A stretch of 64,000 bases of DNA from positions 5,983,501-6,047,500 of the forward strand of contig OX940870.1 in NCBI GenBank assembly GCA_954871525.1, given 5' to 3'. The notes beneath the pieces are model-generated. The model searched no databases and had not been told where the DNA came from. It saw nothing but the letters and a program-made list of their open reading frames with translations. The stretch's first letter is position 1. Every line of letters starts with the position of its first letter. This DNA comes from Parietaria judaica (Eukaryota; Streptophyta; Magnoliopsida; Rosales; Urticaceae). The translations under genes were made by a program, and so were the position numbers. Of the stretch, positions 36,928-47,662 are shown piece by piece.

Positions 36928-38763
36928 CTAGCGACTGTAATCATCAACAAGTAAAAGAAAGTACTTGTTACCTGCCAATGTTGCTGGGGTGACTGGACCA
37001 CATAGGTCTGCATGCACCAACTGTAGGGGTCTCTCTGCTCGAAATTTGGCCTTGATCGGAAACGGTAACCTCGCCTGCTTCGCGATCATGCAGCACTCAC
37101 ATAGCTGGTCGGGGTGTTCTATCTTGGGAACCCCGAAGGCCATCTTCTTCTCGCCCATCATCTTGAGCGCGTGAAAATTCACGTGTCCGAGCCGTGCGTG
37201 CCATAGCCAAGCCGGGTCTGCCAACGATGCCATAAGACAGACAGGCTGGCATGTCTTCAGGAGAATCTTGTAGAGTCTGTTGGGTGTTCGCTCCACCTTC
37301 ATCAACAGCTCTCCTTCCTTGGTCCACATCTTCAGGTAGGACCCTTGCAACAACACCGTGTTCCCGATCTCAGTCATCTGTCCTAGACTGATGATGTTGC
37401 TCTTCAACTTCGGGATGAAATACACCTGGGTCATCAGACGCTGGTCGCCATTCTTGCACTCGAACAGGATCGACCCTCTGCCTCTGATCTCTACGACTGA
37501 TCCGTCGCCGAATTTCACGCTGCCCGTGATCTTCTCATCGAGCTCTTCAAACTTAGCTCGGTCCCCAGTCATGTGGTTGCTAGCTCCGTTGTCTAGATAC
37601 CATACGTCGGTACTGACCTTCTTCTCTCTGTCTACGAGGAGGTTTGCAATAACCTTATCCTCGATGAGGAAAACCTTCTCGCTGGTCTCCTCCGGACAGG
37701 TCTGCTCGGCCTCTGGGCTGATCGGCACACTGATCACTTCTGCCCGGGCCTTGGCGTCACACTCGCCATTCTGTTCGTCCAGGTGCGTTTCCTGCTCGGC
37801 AAAGAACAATGCCGGCTGGTCGTCTGGGAATCTTGCTAGATTCGCCTCTTCGCCCTGGTTCCTGCTCCGGCACTCAGATGCAAAGTGCCCAAGCTTCTGA
37901 CAATTGTAGCACTTCACTGTGCTCTTGTCTCTCCTGGTCGTGCCTTCCTGACGGGTAGATCCACTGCCGCGACCACGCATGTCCCGACCTCGACCTCGTC
38001 CACGACCCTGTCCGCGTCCTCGGACTTCTCCACCAAAGCTGTTCCGACCTGAGGGTTTTGTAGAAAACTCGGCTCCCCCGGTTTTCCGCTGTCTGGCCGT
38101 CCACTCTTCATGCGTGAGCATGAGGTTCTTCTCCTCGTCTTTGTCACCGTAACCCCGAAGTCTCTCTTCGTGGGCCTTGAGACGACCAACAACCTCCTCG
38201 ACCGACATGGTCTTGAGATCGCCGAACTGCTCGATCGACGTCACGATCTGCATGTACCTATGAGGCACTGCTCGGAGAAATTTCTTGACGATGGTGGTCT
38301 CCTCCACCTTGTCTCCCAGCGAGCGTATGCCTGTCACAATGGACGTGAGCCGCATAGCGAAATCATCAATTGATTCGCTCTCCCTCATCCTCATGACCTC
38401 GAACTCACTCTTCAAGGTCTGGACCTTTGCCTCCTTGACGCGATCTGCGCCCATGTGCATGGTCTGAAGAGTTTTCCATGCTTCCTTCGCGGAATCTTTC
38501 TCGGCAAGCATGAGAAGAACTTCTTCCGGAACTGCTTGGTAGATAGCGGCTAGAGCCATTCTTTCCTTGCGCCCTTCGACATCGCCGTTCTCTACGGCCT
38601 CCCATACTCCCTGCGCCTGCAGATTCACCCTCATCTTCAACGCCCACATGGCGTAATTGCTCTTCGTGAGCATGGGGTAATGGAGTGTAACTGTGCCTTC
38701 TCTGGTGTCTGGTTTCGGCGCGACCAAAACTCCGTCGATTGGTGACTCTGATGATGAAGACAT
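36928..38763 (-). pseudogene. Element A gag, protease and integrase N-terminal part
   Basis: The best start is the ATG at 38763 (MSSSSESP), about 12 bp beyond the primer-binding site. Domains in order: UBN2-type gag (TKSNYAMWALKMRVNLQ, FLRAVPHRYMQI), an Arg/Gly-rich segment, a zinc knuckle CYNCQKLGHFASEC, a protease with LDNGASNHM (catalytic Asp), the GAG-pre-integrase zinc region (HARLGHVNFHALK ... CECC), and the start of the integrase core (HADLCGP, first catalytic Asp). The frame ends at a TAG at 36928-36930, where the related element C has Trp. A TGA follows at 36808-36810, next to the second catalytic region (TDRG). These two stops inactivate the polyprotein. Confidence 0.92.
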
Positions 38764-38791
38764 GTTCTTCGATTGAAGCTCTGATACCACT

Positions 38792-39335
38792 TGTTGGATC
38801 CCAATTCACGGATCTGCAAAGAACACGAATAACACCAAAGGAATCGAACAGGAAAATAAAGGACACAAACTTTTGGGAGAAGAAATTCTCTTGATTAATA
38901 ATCGAAGGCAATACAAGAAGATAAACTCAAAATTCTAATGGACTCTCCTCAATTACAAAGTGTACAATGCTAGGTTTATATAGCCTCTCATAGGCGAAAC
39001 CCTAGCTAACCAAATCGCACAAAATCAGGAAACTACCCTAAATAATCTCGCCGAATCTTTGACTTGATTTGCTTGCTCCTCAAGCTACGCGTCTTCCTTT
39101 CTGGGTAGAGTTTCCCTTTCCTGCCCGGACAGCTTCTCTGTCCCCGAGCTGACCTGCTCGTATGCTCCGGGCTGAGCTTGCCTTCTATCCGGACACTCTG
39201 CTCGTGTTCACCCGAGCTGGGCTGAACGGCTGTCCGTCTTCTGTTCTGGTCGGTACCCGGGCTGACTCCTCGCAAGTGTTTCTGCCCGTCCTGGGTTCTG
39301 GTCGTCACCCGGACTAAGTCAAGCTTAAGCTCACA
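38792..39335 (-). repeat. Element A 5' LTR
   Basis: 544 bp copy adjoining the primer-binding site, so it is the 5' (promoter) LTR of this minus-strand element. It differs from the 3' LTR at four positions, all in its distal half. Confidence 0.95.
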
Positions 39336-39522
39336 GAACCTTCATCAGGATCACCCAATCTGCGTAATTTGTACGCGTGAGGAACAGAAAGTGCGCTGCA
39401 CCGTCGCTCTCTCTGACGACCCGCTCAACGATGCGCAGTTCGTCACTGCCACTGCCGCTAAGCCGTGCCTTTGGAGGAGACGAAGACGCTTCCTCAAATA
39501 CTCCTTTTCCTCGTCCTGACAT
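39336..39522 (-). pseudogene. Element B gag, N-terminal part
   Basis: Starts MSGRGKGVFEEASSS and runs to NYADWVILMKV, where element A interrupts it. The TRTNYADWVILMK words match the same place in the gag of element A (TKSNYAMWALKMR), so B and A gags belong to the same broad family. The start codon lies about 50 bp inside the primer-binding site. Confidence 0.88.
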
Positions 39523-39588
39523 TGCCGAAGCGGATCGAACACCGATCGGCTACAGAGGCTGGATCGAACACCACGCTCTGATACCACT

Positions 39589-40012
39589 TGTTGGTGCAGA
39601 AACGAGCGAGAGGGGAGTATTGAACACACACACCACCGAGCACTCGCTCACGTAAACATAAACACGAGATATTTTTTGAGAGAGAGTCGATTTTTGGTGC
39701 TGCGTTGAAATACAACATTTCTGATATTGCATTATATAGACTTGAATACAAAAACAAAGAGATAAAAAAAACATGTGATCGTGGCCCTTTTCTGTAGCCA
39801 TTACCTAACGATCACTTTGACCCACTAATCTATCACCTAAATCAATTTTCCTAATTACTAGGACAGATGAAGACCCGCTCAGCTCCTTTTATTTGAAATA
39901 AACAAATTCAAAACTAATGCCTATTTGCATGCAATACGTGACTAAGAAAATGAATCCATGCACGTAACATGTAAATCACGTATAGTAACGAGATTAGGAT
40001 ATTAAACCAACA
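39589..40012 (-). repeat. Element B 5' LTR
   Basis: 424 bp copy adjoining the primer-binding site and followed by the TSD AAATT. It differs from the other LTR by four substitutions and a 2 bp expansion in a T run. Confidence 0.93.
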
Positions 40013-40017
40013 AAATT

Positions 40018-42185
40018 AAGTCCCTAGTTATTGAATATAGACCCAAGTTGGACTCGTATAACCTTCGTGTATTTTCAATATTTCTTATTTAAATATTTAT
40101 AAACTTTCTATTATTTACATTACAGATTTGCATCACTTGATTTAATAATATTAAAAAAAAAACTCGTGTCCCGAACCAAATACAACTCACTTAATATGAA
40201 AATACTCATGCACGCCCTTGAACATAAATTGCCTATATTTATATCACTTTTTTTGCTTGTCAGATATTATTTTGAGGATATATTTTTTTTTTCTTACATA
40301 TATACATATTACGTAATACATACTACAGATTTTCTTTTTTCTTCTTGACCAAAATGTAATCATTAAACGTGAATTTATTTTATTCTATAGATGCATCATC
40401 TATTACGCCTAAGACTTTGCATGTTTAATACAGTGTCATTAATCTACGTTAATGGTCAAACTCGAATTCCGATGAGACTGAAACATGTGGATTTATCATA
40501 TATAGTTGCAATAATTTGATAAAGAAAACTTTCGATAGTTTGTCCCGTCTAAGAAATTATTAGTTAAACTTCAAGAGATATATGGTTCATGCGCTGCATG
40601 CGATCGTACGAAACAGATTAATATTCACTTGAAGACCGACGTCCCGCCGTTGAGCCATACCGGATGACCTACCGGAGATGGCGGCGATGGCCGAGGCAAA
40701 CAGAGGTGAGCGAGCAAGAAATGTCTAAGGTGAAGAGAGGAATGATATTAAGTTTCATGTGTTTTGAGTTATTTAATTTTGGAAGAAGAAAAAGACAATA
40801 GATACCCCTCCATGATATAAGTGAGATGTGCTCAATGTTTGATATTTTCGAATTAAACTTATGTCCAATTTTACGTTGTATTTGAAATTTTGTATGTTTA
40901 TAAAACTTACTTTACAAAACTTAAAACATAAAAGTTGTAGATCTATCTCTTGTCTTTCCAACCACAGGTCAGGCATAAAATTTGGACAAAAAATGAGTGA
41001 GTTATGTCAAAAATATAAAAAGTGTGTATATAGAGGAGGATAACTCTCTAACGGTCAACTAACGGAAAACACGAAAATATCTAACCGATCAAACATTAAG
41101 TATATTAGCCACCAAAAATAAAAAAAATTGAGTACATAATTCGCAAAAGATCAAACATTGGGTACATTAACCGCAGTTTACCCATAAAAATAATTATTAA
41201 GTGAAATACTTACGGGAATCCTCTTCGACTTTTGGTAACGATTCGAGTGAATTAGATTTCACAACACAACATTGTGAACAATTGAAAATTTCAATGGGCA
41301 AAGGTGCGATTACTCTAATATTAGTATGGCCATCTTGTTTTATAAGATATATTCAATAAATAAACCGATAATGAACGGTTAATAATAAACGCATGCATTG
41401 ACCAAACATATATTCTTATATAAGCTTTGGAAAGACATTGGACTTACTGGCGAGATATGAGAACAATAATTACATGAAACTTAATCAATTAAGCATCTAA
41501 AAGATGGATTTGGTACCTAACCTCACTTCTTGCACATGCCAACTACGACCAAGAGTTTTTATTTAAATTTTGGATTGGTCACTGTTACAAAATATCAACA
41601 AATTGTGTCACGTATAATAGATCATATAAAGTGTTGAAAGTTAGGTGAAACTATCATTTACATGTAATATCAGAAACTTCGTTGTAATTTCATATGGCTG
41701 ATCATGTGATTTCTGGACCAAAAAATCTAGGTCTTTATATGTATCTTGATTCTTTGGCACTGTTTCAGAAAATTAATTGTGGTGTAAATCGTTGTAATTA
41801 CGATAAGATTACCCCAATATTATAAGAAAAATTATCTAATACATTGTGGCCAGCTAGATTTATTTATATATCTATATATATGTGACAGAGTTACGATTTC
41901 GTCCAAGTCAACTTGTATAGATACTCGAAATCTATCTCTACAGTTTATGAGTTTATGAAATTGGGTGAATCAAAAAATCCCAATGGTAACAATAGGTTCA
42001 TTGACCAAGTCAAAATGACCAGCCACAGAAGAAGTCAACGGTTAAAAAGAAGTAGCATGAAGAGGATGGGCGACGAAGATGGGTGTCGACGAAAATGCTG
42101 CACATCAGCACAACCTCGTTGATGAGGTCTCATCGACGAAGTCTCGTCACTACAAGAAGACCGAGACAATGACCAAACATGATTT
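40018..42185. other. Intergenic DNA with MITE remnant
   Basis: No gene was recognised. A GC-rich patch at about 40630-40710 has no recognised product. The half-element at about 40800-41183 is annotated separately. The region at about 41940-42185 contains repeated GACGAAG/CGACGA words. Confidence 0.5.
40800..41183. mobile_element. Half copy of the GGGTAAACTG palindromic MITE family
   Basis: The right part resembles the right half of the full element at 55260-56230: it shares AAAGTTGTAGATCTATCTCT, TTTCCAACC.CAGGTC, ATGAGTGAGTTATG, GGAAAACACGAAAA and the terminal GGGTACATTAACCGCAGTTTACCC. The left half is missing, so the start is approximate and it is probably immobile. Confidence 0.7.
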
Positions 42186-42190
42186 TGCGA

Positions 42191-42583
42191 TGTAACGCCC
42201 CGACTGCTCAATCGAATCGACGACTATCCCCAACAAAAGTCTTTTCAGCGTGCTTTGTCCTCACTCGCACGCTTCTCGAGAAGTTTCCTGGGAGGTCACC
42301 CATCACAGGATTTCTCCCAAGCCAAACACGCTTAAATTTGGAGTTCCTATGAACAGGTTACCGAAAAGAAGATGCATCTTGTTGACATACGTAGTACCAA
42401 TCAATTCTTTTAAGCCTCTTCGACCATACATTCTCATACATGTATGATATATGATAACCGTGCAATCCCATACCTGCACAGTCTCGGGAACACCCCCTCA
42501 GCACATACCCTTGCCCAGGCAATGTGGGACTGCACATCTTACCGTTCTTGCCCTCGTGGCTCACGGGATTAGTGACTGTCACA
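42191..42583 (-). mobile_element. Solo LTR of a Cassandra-type TRIM element with 5S rRNA-like domain
   Basis: Begins TGTAACGCCCCGACTG and ends GTGACTGTCACA, flanked by the exact 5 bp duplication TGCGA (42186-42190 and 42584-42588). Within it (42284-42353, minus strand) is a 5S rRNA-like stretch with the polymerase III internal promoter words: TAAGCGTGTTTGG (box A), GATGGG (intermediate element) and GTGACCTCCCAGG (box C). An LTR with this 5S domain is the defining feature of Cassandra. No internal region follows, so it is a solo LTR. Confidence 0.88.
42284..42353 (-). promoter_or_regulatory. 5S rRNA-like polymerase III internal promoter in the Cassandra LTR
   Basis: Box A (42323-42335), intermediate element and box C (42287-42300) are in the correct order for 5S rRNA on the minus strand, but the flanking 5S sequence is diverged. 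It is not a functional 5S gene as far as can be seen. Confidence 0.75.
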
Positions 42584-42588
42584 TGCGA

Positions 42589-42764
42589 TGAGATCCACCA
42601 ATGGACGACGAGGATGAAGACAATGAGAAGCAATCGGCGCAGCACAAGCGGCGCTTTAGGGTTGAAGACGACAGCTACGCCCACCATAGTTGGCAAGCAA
42701 TTATGGCAATTATGAAGGAATCAAACGCATTTTGTAACCGACCATTTATGAGGCCGAATTTCAA
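42589..42764. other. Short spacer between Cassandra LTR and element C
   Basis: A reading frame rich in acidic residues (MDDEDEDNEK...) runs through this spacer, but it is short and shows no family that I recognise. Confidence 0.3.
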
Positions 42765-42769
42765 TTATT

Positions 42770-43051
42770 TGTTAGTCCCAAATATTTGGAACTTTTACCA
42801 CAAAGCCTACTCACTTTTACAATGAAGACACTAAGAGAGAGAATGATTTTTCTCTATTGTATATAACCGAGAGAGAGAAGTGATTATGAAGTGATGAAAA
42901 ATACAACAACATCATAGCTTTATATAGGAAAATAAAAGCTTGTAGATTTACTATATTACCCTAAGATAGGCAAGTAAAAACGTCATCACTTAGCTAAGCA
43001 AGGTTGCAACTTGCTTAGGATAAGATTTAAAGTGCAAGCTTATCCATTATA
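42770..43051 (-). repeat. Element C 3' LTR
   Basis: 282 bp, adjoining the purine tract; preceded by the TSD TTATT. Confidence 0.93.
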
Positions 43052-43069
43052 TTTTCCCCCGTAAGCTTG

Positions 43070-46000
43070 ACTTCATTCAGGGTTCTTCACGCCGATCATT
43101 TCTCGCATCTCTGTAAATTTAACTCATGGCAGAGTCTTGGTGAGTATGTCGGCACGTTGCTCTTTGGTACTGACAAACTCAACGATGATCTCCCGATTCT
43201 CCACACACTCGCGAATAAAGTGAAAGCGAGTGTCGATGTGCTTGCTGCGTCCATGAAACGCCGGGTTTTTCATCAATGCGATCGCAGACTTATTGTCGAC
43301 GTAGAGAGTCACCGGCTTCTGCTCGTTTCCGGTGACCTCGCTCAAAATTTCTGAGCCATAACGCTTGACACGCCGCTGCGGTCGCTGCCATGAACTCCGC
43401 TTCGCAAGAAGATAAGGCTACAATTTTTTGCTTTTGTGACTGCCAGGTGATCAGATTCCTGTTGAGGTAAAATGCCATCCCTCCGGTACTCTTTCTGTCA
43501 TCGACATCACCTGCTAGGTCACTGTCGGTAAAACCGACCAATTCTTCAGCTTCACTTCCTCTTCCGTATTGGATCCCATAGCTCGTAGTTCCCTTTAAAT
43601 AACGAAGGATGTGCTTCACAGCCTGCTGGTGTAAATATGTAGGCTTATCCATGTGACGACTCACTATGCCAACTGCATATGAGATGTCCGGTCGGGTATG
43701 GGTTAGGTACCTGAGACACCCGACGACACGTCTGTACTCCGTGGGATCCACCGGGGTTCCTTCTGCATCTTTCCCGAGCTTCAGCTTTGCCTCCATCGGA
43801 TACTTGCTCGGATTGCAATCTGCCATCTTGAACTGCTTCAGAATTTTCATTGCGTAAGCCGACTGCTTCAGCGTGACAAATTCCTTCTTCTGATCGACCT
43901 CGATGCCGAGGTAGTACGAGAGCAGTCCGAGGTCGCTCATCTCGAACTCCTTCATCATTTGCTTCTTGAATCCATCAATGCCTCCTGCACTGGATCCAGT
44001 CACGATCAGATCGTCGACGTACACACCGACGATGAGGGCCTCATCTCCTGAGTTCCTTGTGTAGACTGCCTGCTCCTGGGAACACTTCTTGAAACCAAGA
44101 CTCTTCATACTTCTGTCGAGTCGAGTGTTCCATGCTCGTGGTGCTTGTCGTAGGCCATAAAGAGCTTTTGACAACTTGTATACCTTGTGCTCCGCGGTCT
44201 TGTCGATGAAACCTTCCGGTTGAGCTACGTAGACTTCTTCTTCTAGTTCACCATTCAGGAACGCCGATTTGACGTCCAAGTGATGGATCTTCCAGCCTCG
44301 GTGAGCTGCAAGGGCTAGGATTAGCCTGACCGTGCCGAGTCTGTCTACGGGAGCAAAGACCTCTTCAAAGTCTATTCCCTGTTTCTGCTTATAACCCTTT
44401 GCGACCAATCTGGCCTTGTGCTTAAGAACCTTGCCTTCTGAGTCCTTCTTGAGCTTGTAAACCCACTTCAGACCAATGGACTTGTGACCTTTCGAAAGGT
44501 TGACTATCTCCCATGTCTGATTCTTCTCAATTGACTCAAGCTCTCTCTCCATCGCTTTTTGCCATTCCTTCTTGGTGGCTGCCTCACGATAGTTGGTTGG
44601 TTCCTCTTCACTAACTAGCAGGAGCTCCTCCGGGCTCAAATCAAGCCCTCGCGCTTCTTCGTAGACGTCGAACAGGGTACGGAACCCTCTTTGTCCGTCC
44701 TTGATCTACGAGTCTCCTCAGCTGGTTCCTCCCGAACTAGCTGTCATTGGGATCGGGGTGTTCATTCCTGATCCTAAGTTAGGCGAGCCTGGCGGTGAGC
44801 TGGTTCCAGTCGTGCTGGTTCCAGGCGAACTAGGCGTTGCTAGTCCTTGGAAGGGATTCTCTCCTTCTTCCTCCTCGATCGCCTCTTCCTCTTCGAGTAT
44901 AAACTCCACCGAGTTTTGTTGAGGCTTTTCGTTCTCGTCTCGCCAATCCCATTTCTTTTCTTCTTCGAACACGGCGTCTCTGCTCACATGCGCTTTGCCG
45001 CGTCGGGGGTCGTAAAACCTGTGTGCCTTGCTCCCTTCTTCGGCCCCAAGGTACACCATCGGTTGACTCCGATCATCGAGCTTTTTGAGGTTTGGTCCCA
45101 CAATCTTCACATGTGCGGTGCAACCAAACACTTTTAAATGCTCCAGATGGGGTTTCTTCCCTTTCCACGCTTGTTAAGGGGTGCGCTCGCCTAGCGCCTT
45201 CGTCGGTAGACGGTTCAGCAAGTAGACCGCGTGTCGTACTGCTTCTCCCCAGAACCTCGCCGGGACTTGCATGCTCTTCAGCAAACTCCTTGCAGTGTCC
45301 ATCACAGTCCGGTTTCTTCTCTCGACCACACCATTTTGCTGGGGCGTGTACGGTGCAGTGAGGTGGCGTTCGACTCCTTCTTCATTGCAGAATTCTCCGA
45401 ACTGTTGGGACGTGAACTCTCCACCTCGATCTGTTCGCAGGGTCTTCAGTTTATGTCCAGACTGGTTCTCGACGAGCCTCTTGAACTTCTTGAAGACTTC
45501 AAGGGCTCCACTCTTCTCCTTGAGTGTATAAACCCACATCCAACGGCTGTAATCATCAACAAGTAAAAAGAAGTACTTGTTCCCGGCTAGAGTGGCCGGG
45601 GTGATTGGACCACACAGGTCAGCGTGCACCAATTGGAGGGGTCGCTCTGCTTGAAACTTGGCCTTGATCGGAAATGGCACTCTTGCCTGTTTTGCGACCA
45701 TGCAACATTCGCATAGCTGGTTGGGGTGTTCGATCTTCGGTACCCCAAAGGCCATTTTCTTCTCTCCCATCATCTTGAGCGCGTAGAAGTTTACGTGCCC
45801 AAGTCGTGCGTACCACAACCAAGCTGGGTCTGTCAGGGACGCCATTAAGCAGATGGGTTGGCCCGTCTCTAGGAGTATCTTGTACAACCTGTTCGGCGTT
45901 CTCTTCACCTTCATCAACAGGGCGCCACTTTGGTTCCACATCTTCAGGTATGAGCCGGCCATCACCACCGTGTTGCCGACCTCCGTCATCTGACCAAGGC

Positions 46001-46682
46001 TGATGATGTTACTCTTCAGATTCGGTATGTAGTACACCTGGGTCAGTAGGCGTTGGTCTCCGTTCTTGCATTGGAACAGAATGGACCCTCTGCCTCTGAT
46101 TGCGACGATTGATTCATCGCCGAGTTTCACGCTCCCTGTTATCTTCTCGTCGGGCTCTTTAAACTTAGCTCGGTCTCCCGTCATATGGTTGCTCGCACCA
46201 TTGTCTAAGTACCAGACATCGGTATATACATTCTTTTCTCCGTCTACGAGGAGGTTTGCAATAACCTTGTCCTCGATAAGCATGACCGTCTTTTCGGTCA
46301 TCTTTTTCGGGCTGGGCCTTTCCTCGGCCATCATCAGCTCAGGATCCGGGCTCAACTTCACGTCGACTGGCTCCTCCAAGTCGGTCTTCTCTCTGACCGG
46401 TTCTCGCCCGGGCTCAACGTCGCTATCGTGTTCGACGCTCGTCTCATTCTCTCTCCGCACTTCAACGTTCCTCTCTTGCTGGGCGAACATCAGCATTTGC
46501 TCGTCTTCGTTGAATCTTGTCAGATTCGATTCTTCGCCGTGCTTCCTACTGCGGCATTCCGATGCATAGTGCCCGAGTTTCTGACAATTGTAGCACTTCA
46601 CTGTGCTCTTGTCTCTTCGGACCGTGGTGCCTTCCTGGCGGGGTTAGCTACTGCCGCGACCTCGCATGTCATGACCGCTCCC
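43070..46682 (-). pseudogene. Element C zinc knuckle-protease-integrase-RT-RNase H region, multiply broken
   Basis: In order on the minus strand: CYNCQKLGHYASEC knuckle, protease LDNGASNHM, GAG-pre-integrase and integrase core (HADLCGP, TDRG, GVVERRN, all three catalytic residues visible), RT with YVDDLIVTG, and RNase H with [17 protein letters not shown] and [14 protein letters not shown]. Breaks: TAA near 46648 ahead of the knuckle, TAA at 45174-45176 after the integrase, TGA at 44718-44720 and TAG a few codons later in the linker, a one-base insertion near 43340 in RNase H that shifts the frame, and TGA at 43124-43126 close to the end. The open segments are 46601-45174, 45131-44718, 44639-43290 and 43345-43124. 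It cannot supply its own proteins. Confidence 0.92.
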
Positions 46683-47456
46683 TCATCCTCGGCCTCTACC
46701 ACGTGCTCGACTATCTCCGCCGTACCCGCCACGACTTGACGAGCTTGAAGAAGACTCAGCTCCATAGTTCTTCTTCTGCTTGGCCACCCACTCTTCATGT
46801 GTCAAAAGGAGGTGCTTCTCATCTTCGCTCTTTAGTGTGACGTTTCCCATTTGCTTCGCCATTGCTTCCTGGCTTGCCAGCAAATTCTCAAATTCTACAA
46901 GCGATGGTTGAACGGGCCATCCTTGTACAACAATCACGAAGCTTCGGTACTCCGATCTCAAGCCGTGAATTATGATCCTCTTCATACGAGCCTCTCCGAT
47001 GACAGACGTTGGATTGAGATCGCTAATCTCACGACATATCGACTTGACCTTGTGGAAATACTGAGCAATCGTCACGTCGCGTTGTGAGATTGATAGCAGC
47101 TCGTTCTCCAAGAGTTGTAGCCTCGCATCATTTTTCTTTGAGAAAAGCGTCGTGAACGTCTCCCATGCTTCTTTGGGCGTCTTGTCGTCCCGAATGTGCT
47201 CCAATATCTCTTCTTCAATAGTGGTCTTCAGGGCGAACATCGCTTTGCCTGCTTTGATTCTCCATTTGCGCAAGGTGCCGTTAGCATCTTCCTCCGGAGG
47301 CGTAGTTTCGCTTCCGCCGACGATCTCCCATAGGTCGTGCCCTTGCAAATAGGACATCATGCATGTTGCCCATGTATTGTAGTTGGTGTTGTTGAGTTTC
47401 TTGATTCCTCCGAGAACTTGGAGATCACCCATCGTGATGGCGGTACCTCGACACAA
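46683..47456 (-). pseudogene. Element C gag (different type from element A)
   Basis: About 250 residues from the likely start at MGDLQVLGG. It has LNNTNYNTWATCMMSYLQGH, the wording of the Copia gag group with a DUF4219/UBN2-like core, then KEAWETFTTLF and a Ser/Gly/Arg-rich tail. It ends at a TGA (46683-46685). The same frame then runs through a further TAA into the zinc knuckle, so it was once one polyprotein with pol. It shows little similarity to the gag of element A apart from general family words, whereas the pol regions are nearly the same. Confidence 0.88.
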
Positions 47457-47662
47457 AGAAAACTCTCACGAAAAAATATCAGGAAATCGTTTCTGATGTG
47501 GAAGATCAGACGGAACTGCAACCACAGAGCATACTAAGACTTTCTAAAATCTCAAGAAATTAGTTTCTGATGTGGAAGATCAGTCGGAACCGCAACCACA
47601 GAGCATACTAAGACTTTCAAGAGACCTGACAACGACACCAACAACCTCACTCTGATACCAAA

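Larger units (their letters stand above)
33921..39335 (-). mobile_element. Element A: full-length Ty1/Copia retrotransposon nested in element B gag
   Basis: Two 544 bp LTRs (33921-34464 and 38792-39335) begin TGTTGGATCC and end AGCTCACA, with four mismatches by my count (about 0.7%). The exact 5 bp duplication GAACC flanks the 5415 bp element (33916-33920 and 39336-39340). A primer-binding site for initiator tRNA-Met (minus-strand TGGTATCAGAGC) is at 38775-38789 and a purine tract at 34465-34475. The domain order gag, protease, integrase, RT, RNase H is that of Copia. Two stop codons in the integrase break the single long polyprotein. The low LTR divergence and the nesting show that it is younger than element B. 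Confidence 0.96.
32550..40012 (-). mobile_element. Element B: gag-only LTR retrotransposon (TR-GAG type), host of nested element A
   Basis: LTRs at 32550-32971 (422 bp) and 39589-40012 (424 bp) begin TGTTGGTGCAG and end ACCAACA. I counted four mismatches and one 2 bp indel between them. The 5 bp duplication AAATT flanks the element (32545-32549 and 40013-40017). A primer-binding site complementary to initiator tRNA-Met (minus-strand TGGTATCAGAGC) lies at 39575-39586, and a purine tract (AAGGGGGTGATT, minus strand) at 32972-32983. Without the inserted element A the length is about 2.04 kb, with room only for gag: the gag stop lies just 45 bp from the 3' LTR, and no protease, integrase or reverse transcriptase is present. 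That is the layout of the non-autonomous class called TR-GAG. Confidence 0.93.

Noticed and set aside
42284..42353. Possible 5S rRNA gene
   Set aside because: Only the internal promoter words match and it lies inside a TSD-flanked LTR; it is a Cassandra domain, not an rRNA gene.
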